Shown here in pieces: positions 17,241 to 25,673 of a stretch of 41,671 nt of DNA; the first letter of the stretch is position 1, and each line of letters opens with the position of its first letter. The translations under genes and the position numbers were made by a program. The notes beneath the pieces were generated by a model that ran no database searches, had not been told where the DNA came from, and saw nothing but the letters and a program-made list of their open reading frames with translations. This stretch comes from JBAYGJ01 sp041666685 (lineage in GTDB: Bacteria > Patescibacteriota > Patescibacteriia > UBA10025 > JAHIVO01), in contig JBAYGJ010000004.1 of assembly GCA_041666685.1 (NCBI GenBank), positions 1 through 41,671 on the forward strand, read 5' to 3'.

Positions 17241-18451
17241 CCGTTAAAGGTAATTTTCATATTTTCACCTCCATCACCAGTAATTATCTAGCCAAAGCCT
17301 TTGCTTTGGCTGCTTCAGTAAAAAAATTCCACCCAGATTTTAAATTTCACGCGGTTTTGTCAGACGTATTGCCTCAGGATTTTAGTAAGGATATAAATAG
17401 CAGATTGTTTGATTCGATCATTTTGGCTGACGAACTGCCCATACCAAATTATACAGCCTGGGTATTTAAACATACTTTGGTAGAAATGTGCACTGCAGTT
17501 AAGGGCTTTGCTTTTCAATATATCTTTAATAAATATCAGGCTGAGGAAATTTTTTACCTTGATCCCGATATTGTTGTGCTGGCGCCGCTTGATGGATTGA
17601 TCGCCAAGTTTAATACTGCCAGTGTTTTATTAACACCTCATTTGACTGTGCCGGAAGACAGTCACCAGGCTATCTTGGATAATGAAATTAGCAGTTTACA
17701 GCACGGAGTTTTTAATTTAGGATTTTTGGGCATCAAGTCTTCACGAATGGGTTTGGAATTTTTAAATTGGTGGACAGCCCGATTGAAAGATTACTGCTAT
17801 GATGACATTCCCGGCGGGCTTTTCACCGATCAGCGCTGGGTGGATCTAGCACCGTGTTTTTTTAATGACCTTCATATAGTTCACGAGCCGCAATATAATG
17901 TGGCTACCTGGAACCTGTCAAAGCGTAAGGTTACCGGATTATTAGAACGAGGCATTAGCATTGATGATACGCCGGTGGTTTTTTATCATTTTACTGGTTT
18001 TGATTCAGGCAGCCATGAGGTCATGTTGGAAATTTATGGCAAGCACAGTCCGGTGGTTGACGAGCTAAGGCGATGGTATTTGCGGGAATGTGAAAGACTG
18101 GGCCAGTTACGGTATGAAAAAATAGAATGCCGATACAATAATTTCAATAACGGCTTTAAAGTGAGTAGGCAGCACCGCTTGCTTTACCGGACCAGACCGG
18201 ACCTCCAGAGGATTTTCCCTGATCCTTTCCGCACCGACGATGAAAAGAAATCTTATTATCAGTGGTACCTTGATAATATAGACTGCCATGCAGCATCCAC
18301 GGATATAGATCGTGATCAGCGAGGAGTTGATTATTACAGAATTGAACTAGGGAAGACTAAGCAGGAATTGTCGTCTATTGTAAGTTCGCGGTCATGGAAA
18401 TTATTTAATGCGTTGCTTGGGCCGTATCGGAAGATAAAGAAGCTTTTATGA
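17237..18451 (+). CDS. Glycosyltransferase with GT8-like N domain
   Basis: 404 aa. The start FHIFTSITSNYLAKAFALAASVKKFHPDF and the metal-binding YLDPDIVVL (Asp109 and Asp111) indicate a GT-A fold glycosyltransferase with a GT8-like layout. Further parts are GVFNLGFLGIK and GLFTDQRWVDLAP, which help bind the donor. The C end carries SSRSWKLFNALLGPYRK, similar to the tail of the previous protein. Overlaps of 4 nt at both ends show tight coupling. Confidence in the general enzyme class is high; the exact family is less sure. Confidence 0.8.
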   Translation: MTVKGNFHIFTSITSNYLAKAFALAASVKKFHPDFKFHAVLSDVLPQDFSKDINSRLFDSIILADELPIPNYTAWVFKHTLVEMCTAVKGFAFQYIFNKYQAEEIFYLDPDIVVLAPLDGLIAKFNTASVLLTPHLTVPEDSHQAILDNEISSLQHGVFNLGFLGIKSSRMGLEFLNWWTARLKDYCYDDIPGGLFTDQRWVDLAPCFFNDLHIVHEPQYNVATWNLSKRKVTGLLERGISIDDTPVVFYHFTGFDSGSHEVMLEIYGKHSPVVDELRRWYLRECERLGQLRYEKIECRYNNFNNGFKVSRQHRLLYRTRPDLQRIFPDPFRTDDEKKSYYQWYLDNIDCHAASTDIDRDQRGVDYYRIELGKTKQELSSIVSSRSWKLFNALLGPYRKIKKLL

Positions 18452-19815
18452 AAATTCTTTTGGTTACCAATGGATTGCCATCCAACGATCCTGGCGGTGT
18501 ACAATGCTATACTTTATCACTGGCCCACCAGCTATCCAAAAGCCACGAGGTTAGTATCCTTACGCGCGTCTGGGATCTAGGCAAACCTGAATATCAGACT
18601 GAAGAGTATTGTCTGGGTGATGTTAGAATATACAGTGTAGTTAAAAACGTAGGTTATCCTGCCGATTTCCAGTTATCTTACGTTGATGAAAAGATTGACG
18701 GAATTTTTAGTGAACTGATCAAAAAAATTCAACCCGAAATTATTCATGTCCAGCATTTGATTTTTTTGTCAGCAAACATTATCAATTTGGCGGTGAGCAG
18801 TAATATTCCCATTGCCCTGACGCTCCACGATTTCTGGTATATTTGCCCAGCTATCAGATTATTAACGCCCGACATGAAACCGTGTCCCTGTTTGCTGCAA
18901 AGTAATTACTCCGCGCGCTGCTATCATGATCATTTTTACATCAGCCAAGCAACTACGCCGTTTTTTTCAAACCTGCCTCCTGTTATAAAAAAACTATTCC
19001 CTCATTTTTTAAAAACAGCCATAAAAAACATCTTGCAGTACATCGGGCCTAAAAGCCGACCACGTGCGGAATTAACAGAAGAGGAGCGTCGGTCAGGTCA
19101 GAGGCGTGCTGATTTTATGCATGACGCATTAGGTAAGGTGTCAGCAATAATCGCCCCATCACAATTTGTCGGTAATTTGTATCATACGTGGGGGGTGGCG
19201 GCAGGGATGGACGTGATCCCGCATGGCATCGATACCATCCGCACTATACCGGGAAAAAAGGTGACGCCCGCTGGCATCCATTTTGGATATATTGGTACAA
19301 TCAGTGAATTCAAGGGAGTTGATATACTCATAAAAGCATTCATGAATGTAACTGGCGACGAAGCTAGTTTGAGCGTCTATGGGGATTTCCAGTCCGCAAC
19401 ACAATATTACCGTTCTCTAAAAAAAATATCGCGTAATGACAAGCGCATCCATTTCCATGGTGCATATGACACAAAACAATTGGGGGACATTTTGTCGACA
19501 ATAGACGTCGTTGTAGTCCCTACGCGTTGCAATGAAAGCTTTAATATGGTGATCAGAGAGGCATTTTCCCAAAAAATTCCGGTCATTGCCTCAAGGATCG
19601 GCGCTATTCCAGAAATCGTAAAGGATAATATCAATGGGATGATGTTTGAACCGGGTAATATCGTCCAACTATCGCAGAAGATGCAGGCTTTGCTTGAACG
19701 GCCAGCGCAAGTTCGGCAATTTGCAAGGAATGCACCCCCAATTAAATATATCGCTGATCATGCCCGGGAAATAGAAAATGTTTATAATCGGTTACTAATC
19801 AGTTTTAATAGATGA
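18448..19815 (+). CDS. Glycosyltransferase, GT4 family
   Basis: 455 aa. Clear GT4 features: MKILLVTNGLPSNDPGGVQCYTLSLAHQL at the N end, IIHVQHLIFLSANI, IPIALTLHDFWYICP, then VIPHGIDTIRTIPGKK, IHFGYIGTISEFKGVDILIKA and the C-terminal donor site VVVPTRCNESFNMVIREAFSQKIPVIASRIGAIPEIV with its two conserved glutamates. A ~60-residue insert around 150-215 contains several Cys and His residues (PCPCLLQ...RCYHDH). The start overlaps the previous gene by 4 nt. Confidence 0.88.
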   Translation: MKILLVTNGLPSNDPGGVQCYTLSLAHQLSKSHEVSILTRVWDLGKPEYQTEEYCLGDVRIYSVVKNVGYPADFQLSYVDEKIDGIFSELIKKIQPEIIHVQHLIFLSANIINLAVSSNIPIALTLHDFWYICPAIRLLTPDMKPCPCLLQSNYSARCYHDHFYISQATTPFFSNLPPVIKKLFPHFLKTAIKNILQYIGPKSRPRAELTEEERRSGQRRADFMHDALGKVSAIIAPSQFVGNLYHTWGVAAGMDVIPHGIDTIRTIPGKKVTPAGIHFGYIGTISEFKGVDILIKAFMNVTGDEASLSVYGDFQSATQYYRSLKKISRNDKRIHFHGAYDTKQLGDILSTIDVVVVPTRCNESFNMVIREAFSQKIPVIASRIGAIPEIVKDNINGMMFEPGNIVQLSQKMQALLERPAQVRQFARNAPPIKYIADHAREIENVYNRLLISFNR

Positions 19816-19822
19816 TACATTA

Positions 19823-20785
19823 ATGATTGCCATCGTCCTCCTCAATTATAATGGGCTCCAGCATTTAGAGAAATGCTTACGTTCACTAACGAGACAGACC
19901 TACAAAGGTTTTTACATAATTTTTGTGGACAATGCTTCACGTGACGGTTCTGTTGAGTACGTCAAAAATAATTTTCCCGAAGTACAAATTATTGTGAATA
20001 ATAAAAATTTAGGTTTTAGTGAGGGGAATAACGTCGGCATTCGTCAGGCGATGGAAAATCCAGATGTGAAATATGTTGCCGTATTAAATAACGATACGGA
20101 GCTGAAAGAGGACTGGCTGGAACAGTTAGTCGCGGCCGCTGAACAGGATAAGAAAGTGGGCGCTTGCGCCAGTAAAATGCTCTATTTTGACCAGCGGAAC
20201 ATCATTGATTCAGCCGGCGATTTTTATTTTTCCGGCAGCCTCAAGGTCCATCCTCGCGGCCACGGCCAGCCGGACAAATACTTCAAAACGGAGGAATGTT
20301 TGAGTGCCTGCGCCGGGGCGGCCCTTTACCGCCGTGAAGCCCTCGAAGAGACCAGATTGGGCAATGACTATTTTGACAGTGATTATTTCGCTTATGTCGA
20401 GGACACTGACTTATCCTTACGGATGCGCCTGGCCGGCTGGAAATGCCTGTTTGTGCCATCCGCCGTGGTTTATCATAAAGTATCGGCCACCACGTCTCTA
20501 TGGAAAGAAGACTGGAAAAAATTCCAGACTGGCCGGAACAGGGTTTTTACCGCCATCAAAGTATACCCCATATCGAAGTGGTGCAAAGCCCTGAAAAATC
20601 CAGTCACCTACCAAAAAAAATCCAGTTCATTTATTCAGGCGGTAGCATTGTATTGCCGGCTACTCTGGGACGTTGGCTGGTATTCGCTTCGGATGCTGGA
20701 AAAGAGGAATCAGATAAAAAGGTTCCGGAGTGTTGACGCAAATATATTTGAGGAGTGGGAAGAAAAATTTTCTACAGCTGAATAA
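19823..20785 (+). CDS. Glycosyltransferase, GT2 family
   Basis: 320 aa. The GT-A core is evident: IAIVLLNYNGLQHLEKCL, IIFVDNASRDGSVEY, VQIIVNNKNLGFSEGNN, VAVLNNDTEL (the DXD-like NND) and YFAYVEDTDLSLRMRLAGW, which carries the ED motif of the catalytic base. This pattern resembles rhamnosyltransferases and other inverting GT2 enzymes. No transmembrane segment is evident. The stop codon (TAA, 20783-20785) shares its last base with the ATG of the next gene. Confidence 0.9.
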   Translation: MIAIVLLNYNGLQHLEKCLRSLTRQTYKGFYIIFVDNASRDGSVEYVKNNFPEVQIIVNNKNLGFSEGNNVGIRQAMENPDVKYVAVLNNDTELKEDWLEQLVAAAEQDKKVGACASKMLYFDQRNIIDSAGDFYFSGSLKVHPRGHGQPDKYFKTEECLSACAGAALYRREALEETRLGNDYFDSDYFAYVEDTDLSLRMRLAGWKCLFVPSAVVYHKVSATTSLWKEDWKKFQTGRNRVFTAIKVYPISKWCKALKNPVTYQKKSSSFIQAVALYCRLLWDVGWYSLRMLEKRNQIKRFRSVDANIFEEWEEKFSTAE

Positions 20786-21660
20786 TGCATATATTATCCA
20801 TTATAATTGTTACTTTCAGCTGCGCAGATTATCTCGAGCGATGTTTGCGTTCGGTCAAGGATTGGCTAACCGGCATTGATTATCAGCTGATTATTGTTGA
20901 TAACAATTCATCAGATGGGACTGCCGAGATCATTAAGCGATTTCCGGAGGTCGTCTTAATTCAAAATAACGAAAACCGTGGATTTGGCGCTGCCTGCAAT
21001 CAAGGGATTAGGCAAGCTTCTGGTAGCCATGTTCTATTATTGAATGCTGATACGGTAATTCAAAAGGGCAATGTTCGTGAGCTATTGGGTTTGCTCCAAA
21101 ACATACCATCCATCGGCATAATTGGCGGCCAGTTAAAAAATAGTGACGGCAGCATTCAGCCCTCCACCGGACGGTTCCCGAGCGTTACCAGCCTGGTTTT
21201 TGACAAGTTGCCGGTTATTAACCGGGTGCTTCCAGTTTATTTCCAGCGCCGTGCAGGATATTATCAAAAAGAGCAGTGGCCCGATTGGGTGGCCGGCTCG
21301 TTTTTTATGATCAATCGGGAGGTAATTAATAAAATCGGGCTGTTTGACGAAAGTTATTTCATGTACATGGAAGACGTTGATTATTGTTATCGCGCCAGGC
21401 AGGCCGGCTGGCAAGTGGCTTATTATCCCCAGGCTGTCATCACTCATTTTGATTTAGGCAAGTCCGAGGGAAAGAGGTATAATAAAGCCATCTACCAGCG
21501 CCTGGGCTTGATGCGATTTTTCGGGAAATTTTATAGGCCAAATAAATTGGTTCAATTGAAAAAAATTCTGAGATTTGAGTTACTTTTACGGAAAAAGTTG
21601 TTATCCAGGTCAGGCCTGATTGAAAAATACCAAAAAACATTAAATGCCACCACGCCATGA
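20785..21660 (+). CDS. Glycosyltransferase, GT2 family
   Basis: 291 aa. Motifs are LSIIIVTFSCADYLERCL, LIIVDNNSSDGTAEII, NENRGFGAACNQGIRQASG, VLLLNADTVI (DXD position) and YFMYMEDVDYCYRARQAGW, with AGSFFMINREVINKIGLFDE between them. The layout is that of WbbL-like rhamnosyltransferases. It overlaps both neighbours (1 nt and 4 nt), so it belongs to one translationally coupled set of sugar-assembly genes. Confidence 0.9.
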   Translation: MHILSIIIVTFSCADYLERCLRSVKDWLTGIDYQLIIVDNNSSDGTAEIIKRFPEVVLIQNNENRGFGAACNQGIRQASGSHVLLLNADTVIQKGNVRELLGLLQNIPSIGIIGGQLKNSDGSIQPSTGRFPSVTSLVFDKLPVINRVLPVYFQRRAGYYQKEQWPDWVAGSFFMINREVINKIGLFDESYFMYMEDVDYCYRARQAGWQVAYYPQAVITHFDLGKSEGKRYNKAIYQRLGLMRFFGKFYRPNKLVQLKKILRFELLLRKKLLSRSGLIEKYQKTLNATTP

Positions 21661-24605
21661 TTTCGGTCATCGTTCCTGTATTTAACGGTGAAAAAACAAT
21701 TCTAACCTGTTTAAAGTCGCTGCGAAAACAGACCACGCCGCGTGAACAGTATGAGATCGTTGTCGTTGACGACGGTTCGTCCGACAAGACGGGCGAATTG
21801 GTCAAAAGGTTTGCCGACGTACAATATTTTTATAGGAAAAATATCGGTCCAGCCGGAGCCAGGAATTTTGGGGTAGAGCGCTCGGCTGGCGACATTCTGC
21901 TTTTTATTGACTCTGATTGTGAAGCGGCGGAAGACTGGATTGAAAAAATGACCGTGCCTTTTTTTGAGCAGTCAGTCACCGCAGTAAAGGGAGTGTATAA
22001 AACGAAGCAGGCTGGGCTCGTCCCTAGGTTAGTACAGGTAGAGTTTGAAGAAAGGTACCGTAAAATGGCCAGATCAAAAGGCCTTGATTTTATGGATTTT
22101 TCCGCCGGCGCCATCAGGAAAAAAGTGTTCATTGAATTAGGGGGCTTTGAAGAAGACCTGAAGATGAGCGAGGATGTCCAATTTGCGTACAAGCTAACCA
22201 ATGCCGGCCATAAAATTGTTTTTATTAATTCTGGAGTTGTTTACCATCAGCATCCGGCCAGCTTCAGGAGTTATTTAAAGGCAAAATTCTGGCGCTCCTA
22301 CTGGCGCATGGATGTTTATAAGAATTATCCAAAAAAAATATTCAGGGATTCGTACACTCCCCAAACCCTGAAGCTGCAAATACTATCAATTTTTTTAACC
22401 CTGTTCTCGCTCGTACTGTGGCCGCTCATGCCATTTATGAAGTATGTTTTGTTAGTTGAGTGCGGATTGGTTTTGTTATTATTGTTGCCTTTGACTGCGC
22501 GGGCTTTCCGGTGCGGGTTGATGGAGGGCATACGCATGCCCATATTCGTCATTGGCCGCGCCGTGGCGCTGGGTTTTGGTGTTATGTATTATTTTTTGGA
22601 GATCAGGAATTTCCGGGAGTTGGTTTCATTTGTCATGCTGGCCGTCGTGGTTATCGTGCCTAGTTTTTTTACTGGCGGAATGGACGTCATAGCTCGCACG
22701 CTTGTTTTTGTCCTGGCTTTCCCCATTCTTTTTTTCATTTTACGGGCAGACAAGCGGCAACTCAGGGGAGCAATCCCTTGGCGTTTCAATGTTTTGCCGC
22801 CTTTATTTGCGTTTTTTATAATACTGCTGGTATCGGTATTTTTTTCCGTTTCGCCGTATGACAGCTACACCTCTCTCCTGCACTGGCTGTCGTATTTAAT
22901 CCTGTTTTTCGGAGCGTTCTATCTGGTCGGAAGTTTTAGTGAAGGCCATAAATTCGCCTACCTGATTATCGTGCTGGCCGTGTTGCTGTCAATTATCGGC
23001 ATATACTTCTTTGTGTTAACGGAGTTTTACAGTTATTTAAGGGTAATCTCCACGTTTTACCAGCACAACCCTTTTGCTGGTTTTTTATTGTTTGCCCTGA
23101 CGCTCAGTTTTTCTTATTTGTTTTTTGAAAACAGAAAAAGGACCAAAGTGCTGTTGTTATTAATCACGGCTTTTTTGTCTTTGACTTTTATTATGACCCA
23201 TTCGCGTGGCGCCTGGGTCAGCTTGGCGTTGCCGCTGCTGGTGATCATTATAGTCAGCCTTGGGCAGAGGAAACGCTGGCTGTTTACCTCCCTAGTGGTA
23301 GTTCTTTTGACTGTTTTTACGGCCGGCGGCTGGTGGGGCTTGACCCAGCTGAAAGAATATCAGGCAGCAAAAGTCGCCACCTCCGGACAGACGGCTATTC
23401 AGGTAAGCTATTCGGTGGAGACTCCGGAAGAAAACGCCGTTACTGCACGTCTGCATTTTTGGAGGGGGGCGTGGGGCATTTTTCTGGACCACCCTGTATT
23501 TGGCACTGGCTGGGATACATTCAAAATTACGTACCGGCAATACCTTCAGGATATTCGTTATTATTCCATTGATCCGCATAATGTATATTTAAAAGTCCTG
23601 GCCGAGCTGGGGGTTATCGGTGCGCTGCCATTTTTTTGGCTGGTGGGCGTAATCATTTTGACGGTTATGGCGACGCTTCGCCAGTTGCACAAGCTGGATA
23701 GTGACAGCGAGCGGGCTCTGATGCTTGGATTGGGTACCGGCCTGGTCGGAGCACTATTGCATAATGGCGTAGAACTTGACTGGCAGTTCCCGACCAATGT
23801 AGTTGTTTTTTTTATAGTGCTGGCAGTTTTTTTCAAACTATTCGCCGTCTGGCGCGTCAGAACTGTTCCGCAGGCTGCGGAAACGGCTGTTTGCCTGGCT
23901 GACCGTAAGCCCTTTCGAGCCGTCATGCCATTATTGGCTTTTCTGGTGATGCTGGGCGGCTTGATGCTGTTCCTGTCGGATAATTTCATGGGCCGAGCCG
24001 AGGCCGACATAAGCGATTTGAAATTCTCCTTAGCCGAAACAAACCTGCGGTCAGCAGCGACATTTGATCCGCTGAATTATAATCTCCATTATAATCTGGC
24101 TTGGGCATATTATTACTTGATTCCAGAAAATATCGAAAAGTACCGGCAGTCGTATGTCAGTGAGCTGGAAAGAACTATCAATTTAAGCCCTGAGGACTAT
24201 CGGGGGTATGAAGATCTGGGCAAGTATTATTTATTGTCAAAGGATTATCCTAAATCAGAAGAATACCTGAAAAAAGCCGTTGCCCTGAACCCAGTCGGAA
24301 AGCCGGAACTGTATTTACGATTAGCATCGGCTTATTATTTGCAGGATAAAAAGGCGGAGGCCCGCGATCTACTGGACCAGGCGGCCGGTAATTATCAGAC
24401 GTCATTGAAAAGCTCGGTAATATGGGTTGTCCAGAATAAGGAAAAAATTCTTTCTGACATTTCTCAAATACATACCGACCTTGGGATTTTGTATCAGCAG
24501 GCTGGGGACAAAAGCCGGGCAAAAAGCGAGTATTTGCTGGCATTGGATTATTATGCCGAAAATAAAACAGCCCAGAAATACCTCGAGGAGCCAGGAATCG
24601 AATGA
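21657..24605 (+). CDS. Three-part fusion: GT2, O-antigen-ligase-like membrane domain, TPR
   Basis: 982 aa. Residues 1-230 are a GT2 glycosyltransferase (ISVIVPVFNGEKTI, IVVVDDGSSDKTGELV, LLFIDSDCEA as DXD, then a SEDVQFAYKL catalytic-base region). Residues ~240-360 hold several membrane helices. Residues ~380-735 form a Wzy_C/WaaL-like domain: a long membrane set with HSRGAWVSL (Arg517) and the DPHNVYLKVLAELG motif (His641), which in WaaL-type ligases are key residues, flanking an extracytoplasmic loop. Residues ~780-975 carry TPR-like repeats (FDPLNYNLHYNLAWAYY, YRGYEDLGKYYLLSKDY, LYLRLASAYYLQDKKA). Known: these ligases polymerise or transfer lipid-linked glycans. Inferred: one protein combines a sugar transfer and polymerisation or ligation to a surface acceptor. 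Confidence 0.88.
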   Translation: MISVIVPVFNGEKTILTCLKSLRKQTTPREQYEIVVVDDGSSDKTGELVKRFADVQYFYRKNIGPAGARNFGVERSAGDILLFIDSDCEAAEDWIEKMTVPFFEQSVTAVKGVYKTKQAGLVPRLVQVEFEERYRKMARSKGLDFMDFSAGAIRKKVFIELGGFEEDLKMSEDVQFAYKLTNAGHKIVFINSGVVYHQHPASFRSYLKAKFWRSYWRMDVYKNYPKKIFRDSYTPQTLKLQILSIFLTLFSLVLWPLMPFMKYVLLVECGLVLLLLLPLTARAFRCGLMEGIRMPIFVIGRAVALGFGVMYYFLEIRNFRELVSFVMLAVVVIVPSFFTGGMDVIARTLVFVLAFPILFFILRADKRQLRGAIPWRFNVLPPLFAFFIILLVSVFFSVSPYDSYTSLLHWLSYLILFFGAFYLVGSFSEGHKFAYLIIVLAVLLSIIGIYFFVLTEFYSYLRVISTFYQHNPFAGFLLFALTLSFSYLFFENRKRTKVLLLLITAFLSLTFIMTHSRGAWVSLALPLLVIIIVSLGQRKRWLFTSLVVVLLTVFTAGGWWGLTQLKEYQAAKVATSGQTAIQVSYSVETPEENAVTARLHFWRGAWGIFLDHPVFGTGWDTFKITYRQYLQDIRYYSIDPHNVYLKVLAELGVIGALPFFWLVGVIILTVMATLRQLHKLDSDSERALMLGLGTGLVGALLHNGVELDWQFPTNVVVFFIVLAVFFKLFAVWRVRTVPQAAETAVCLADRKPFRAVMPLLAFLVMLGGLMLFLSDNFMGRAEADISDLKFSLAETNLRSAATFDPLNYNLHYNLAWAYYYLIPENIEKYRQSYVSELERTINLSPEDYRGYEDLGKYYLLSKDYPKSEEYLKKAVALNPVGKPELYLRLASAYYLQDKKAEARDLLDQAAGNYQTSLKSSVIWVVQNKEKILSDISQIHTDLGILYQQAGDKSRAKSEYLLALDYYAENKTAQKYLEEPGIE

Positions 24606-24620
24606 TAGCCCGGGCAGAAA

Positions 24621-24649
24621 TTGAAGGAATTGCCATAGCGTCGTATAAT
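24621..24649 (+). promoter_or_regulatory. Promoter of the minor pilin group
   Basis: TTGAAG (24621-24626), 17-nt spacer, TATAAT (24644-24649). The start codon at 24674 has an AGAAGG SD a few bases upstream. Confidence 0.75.
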
Positions 24650-24673
24650 GGTATTGTCTTTTAGAGAAGGCTT

Positions 24674-25165
24674 ATGGAGAAAACTAATTTGAAAGGCTAT
24701 ACGTTAATTGAATTATTGGTGGTCCTGGCCATTATCGGGATTTTAGTGTCGATGGGCATGTCAGAACTGCGGGGCACCAGGGAAGTGGCGCGTGATGCGA
24801 CGAGAATTTCCGACCTTTCGCAAATCCGATTGGCCTTAGACCTGTATTTCGACGATAACGGGTATTATCCTTCTCCAATAGCTGGAGATGGCGCGGGTTT
24901 TGACAAAAGCACTGATACTGTGAGCGGAACAGTTTTTTCTCAATTGGGAAACCCGTTATTCCCGGGGTATATCAGCCGTGTGTTTTCTGACCCCATGAAC
25001 TCAACGAGTCAGGCGTATTACTATTATTATGATACAAATCAAAATGATGGCCATCGCGCCTACGTATTCTGTTATCACAAGGAGGCGTCAACACACAAGT
25101 GGTTATATTTTTACTCCACCGGCGTCTACGGTGAAGGCGACATTTGTCCGATATTACCCAATTAA
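24674..25165 (+). CDS. Type IV prepilin-like protein
   Basis: 163 aa. Leader MEKTNLKG is followed by Y|TLIELLVVLAIIGILVSMGMSEL; Tyr at +1 instead of Phe, and Glu5 kept. The region RDATRISDLSQIRLALDLYFDDNGYYP matches the alpha1-C of the pilin at 13345 (RDATRKSDISQVKTALVLYADDNG), so the two are paralogues. Two cysteines (VFCYH and DICPILPN) near the C end may form a disulfide loop. It is either a second pilin subunit or a minor pilin. It is expressed from its own promoter with an SD. Confidence 0.9.
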   Translation: MEKTNLKGYTLIELLVVLAIIGILVSMGMSELRGTREVARDATRISDLSQIRLALDLYFDDNGYYPSPIAGDGAGFDKSTDTVSGTVFSQLGNPLFPGYISRVFSDPMNSTSQAYYYYYDTNQNDGHRAYVFCYHKEASTHKWLYFYSTGVYGEGDICPILPN

Positions 25166-25174
25166 CCAACATAT

Positions 25175-25597
25175 ATGACAATCAATAACCAAAAAGGTTT
25201 ATCCATCGTTTCAGCGGCAATTTTAATCATCGTTATTGGCGCTCTGGTAGGCGGAGGTTTTTTGCTGCTCAATGAGGAAAAAGCGAAATCGCGGGATGCC
25301 AAGCGCATGGCCGATATGGCCCGGGTGCAGGCGGCATTTGAACTCACATTTGCCAATACGTCCAGTTATGTAGCGGCAACCCAATCCGGTTGCGATAAAG
25401 ACGGTATGCTGGTCAGCCAATGCAACCTGGAGAAATACATATCGACTATCAGCCAGATGAAGGATCCGGGTAAATACCAATATCAGGTGGTCAGCGTACC
25501 GACCGCCGAAGCCTATGGAGTATCATTTTTTCTCGAGAAATCATACGAAAATTTTGCGGCTGGCAAACATACGTTATCGCAGGATGGTATAGAATAA
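25175..25597 (+). CDS. Pilin-like protein lacking Glu5
   Basis: 140 aa. MTINNQKG|LSIVSAAILIIVIGALVGGG has a class III-like signal with Gly at -1, but mature position 5 is Ser, not Glu. A pilin-type alpha1-C follows (KSRDAKRMADMARVQAAFELTF), and two cysteines (SGCDKD, SQCNLEKY) lie in the middle. Glu5 pairs with the N-terminus of the previous subunit, and the lack of it is typical of tip subunits such as GspK. The start is 9 nt after the preceding pilin gene. The pilin kinship is from the R-D-A-K-R and helix pattern; the exact role is uncertain. Confidence 0.75.
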   Translation: MTINNQKGLSIVSAAILIIVIGALVGGGFLLLNEEKAKSRDAKRMADMARVQAAFELTFANTSSYVAATQSGCDKDGMLVSQCNLEKYISTISQMKDPGKYQYQVVSVPTAEAYGVSFFLEKSYENFAAGKHTLSQDGIE

Positions 25598-25636
25598 TTC
25601 ACAGAAAACAACCGACTGTCGCCTATCAGGTTGATT

Positions 25637-25664
25637 TTGATAATCTGGCTTTTTTTGGTATAAT
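25637..25664 (+). promoter_or_regulatory. Promoter of pilD, likely leaderless
   Basis: TTGATA (25637-25642), 16-nt spacer, TATAAT (25659-25664) with extended -10 TGG. The predicted transcription start is about 25671, three bases from the pilD ATG, and no SD exists. Confidence 0.7.
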
Positions 25665-25673
25665 ATATCCGTT

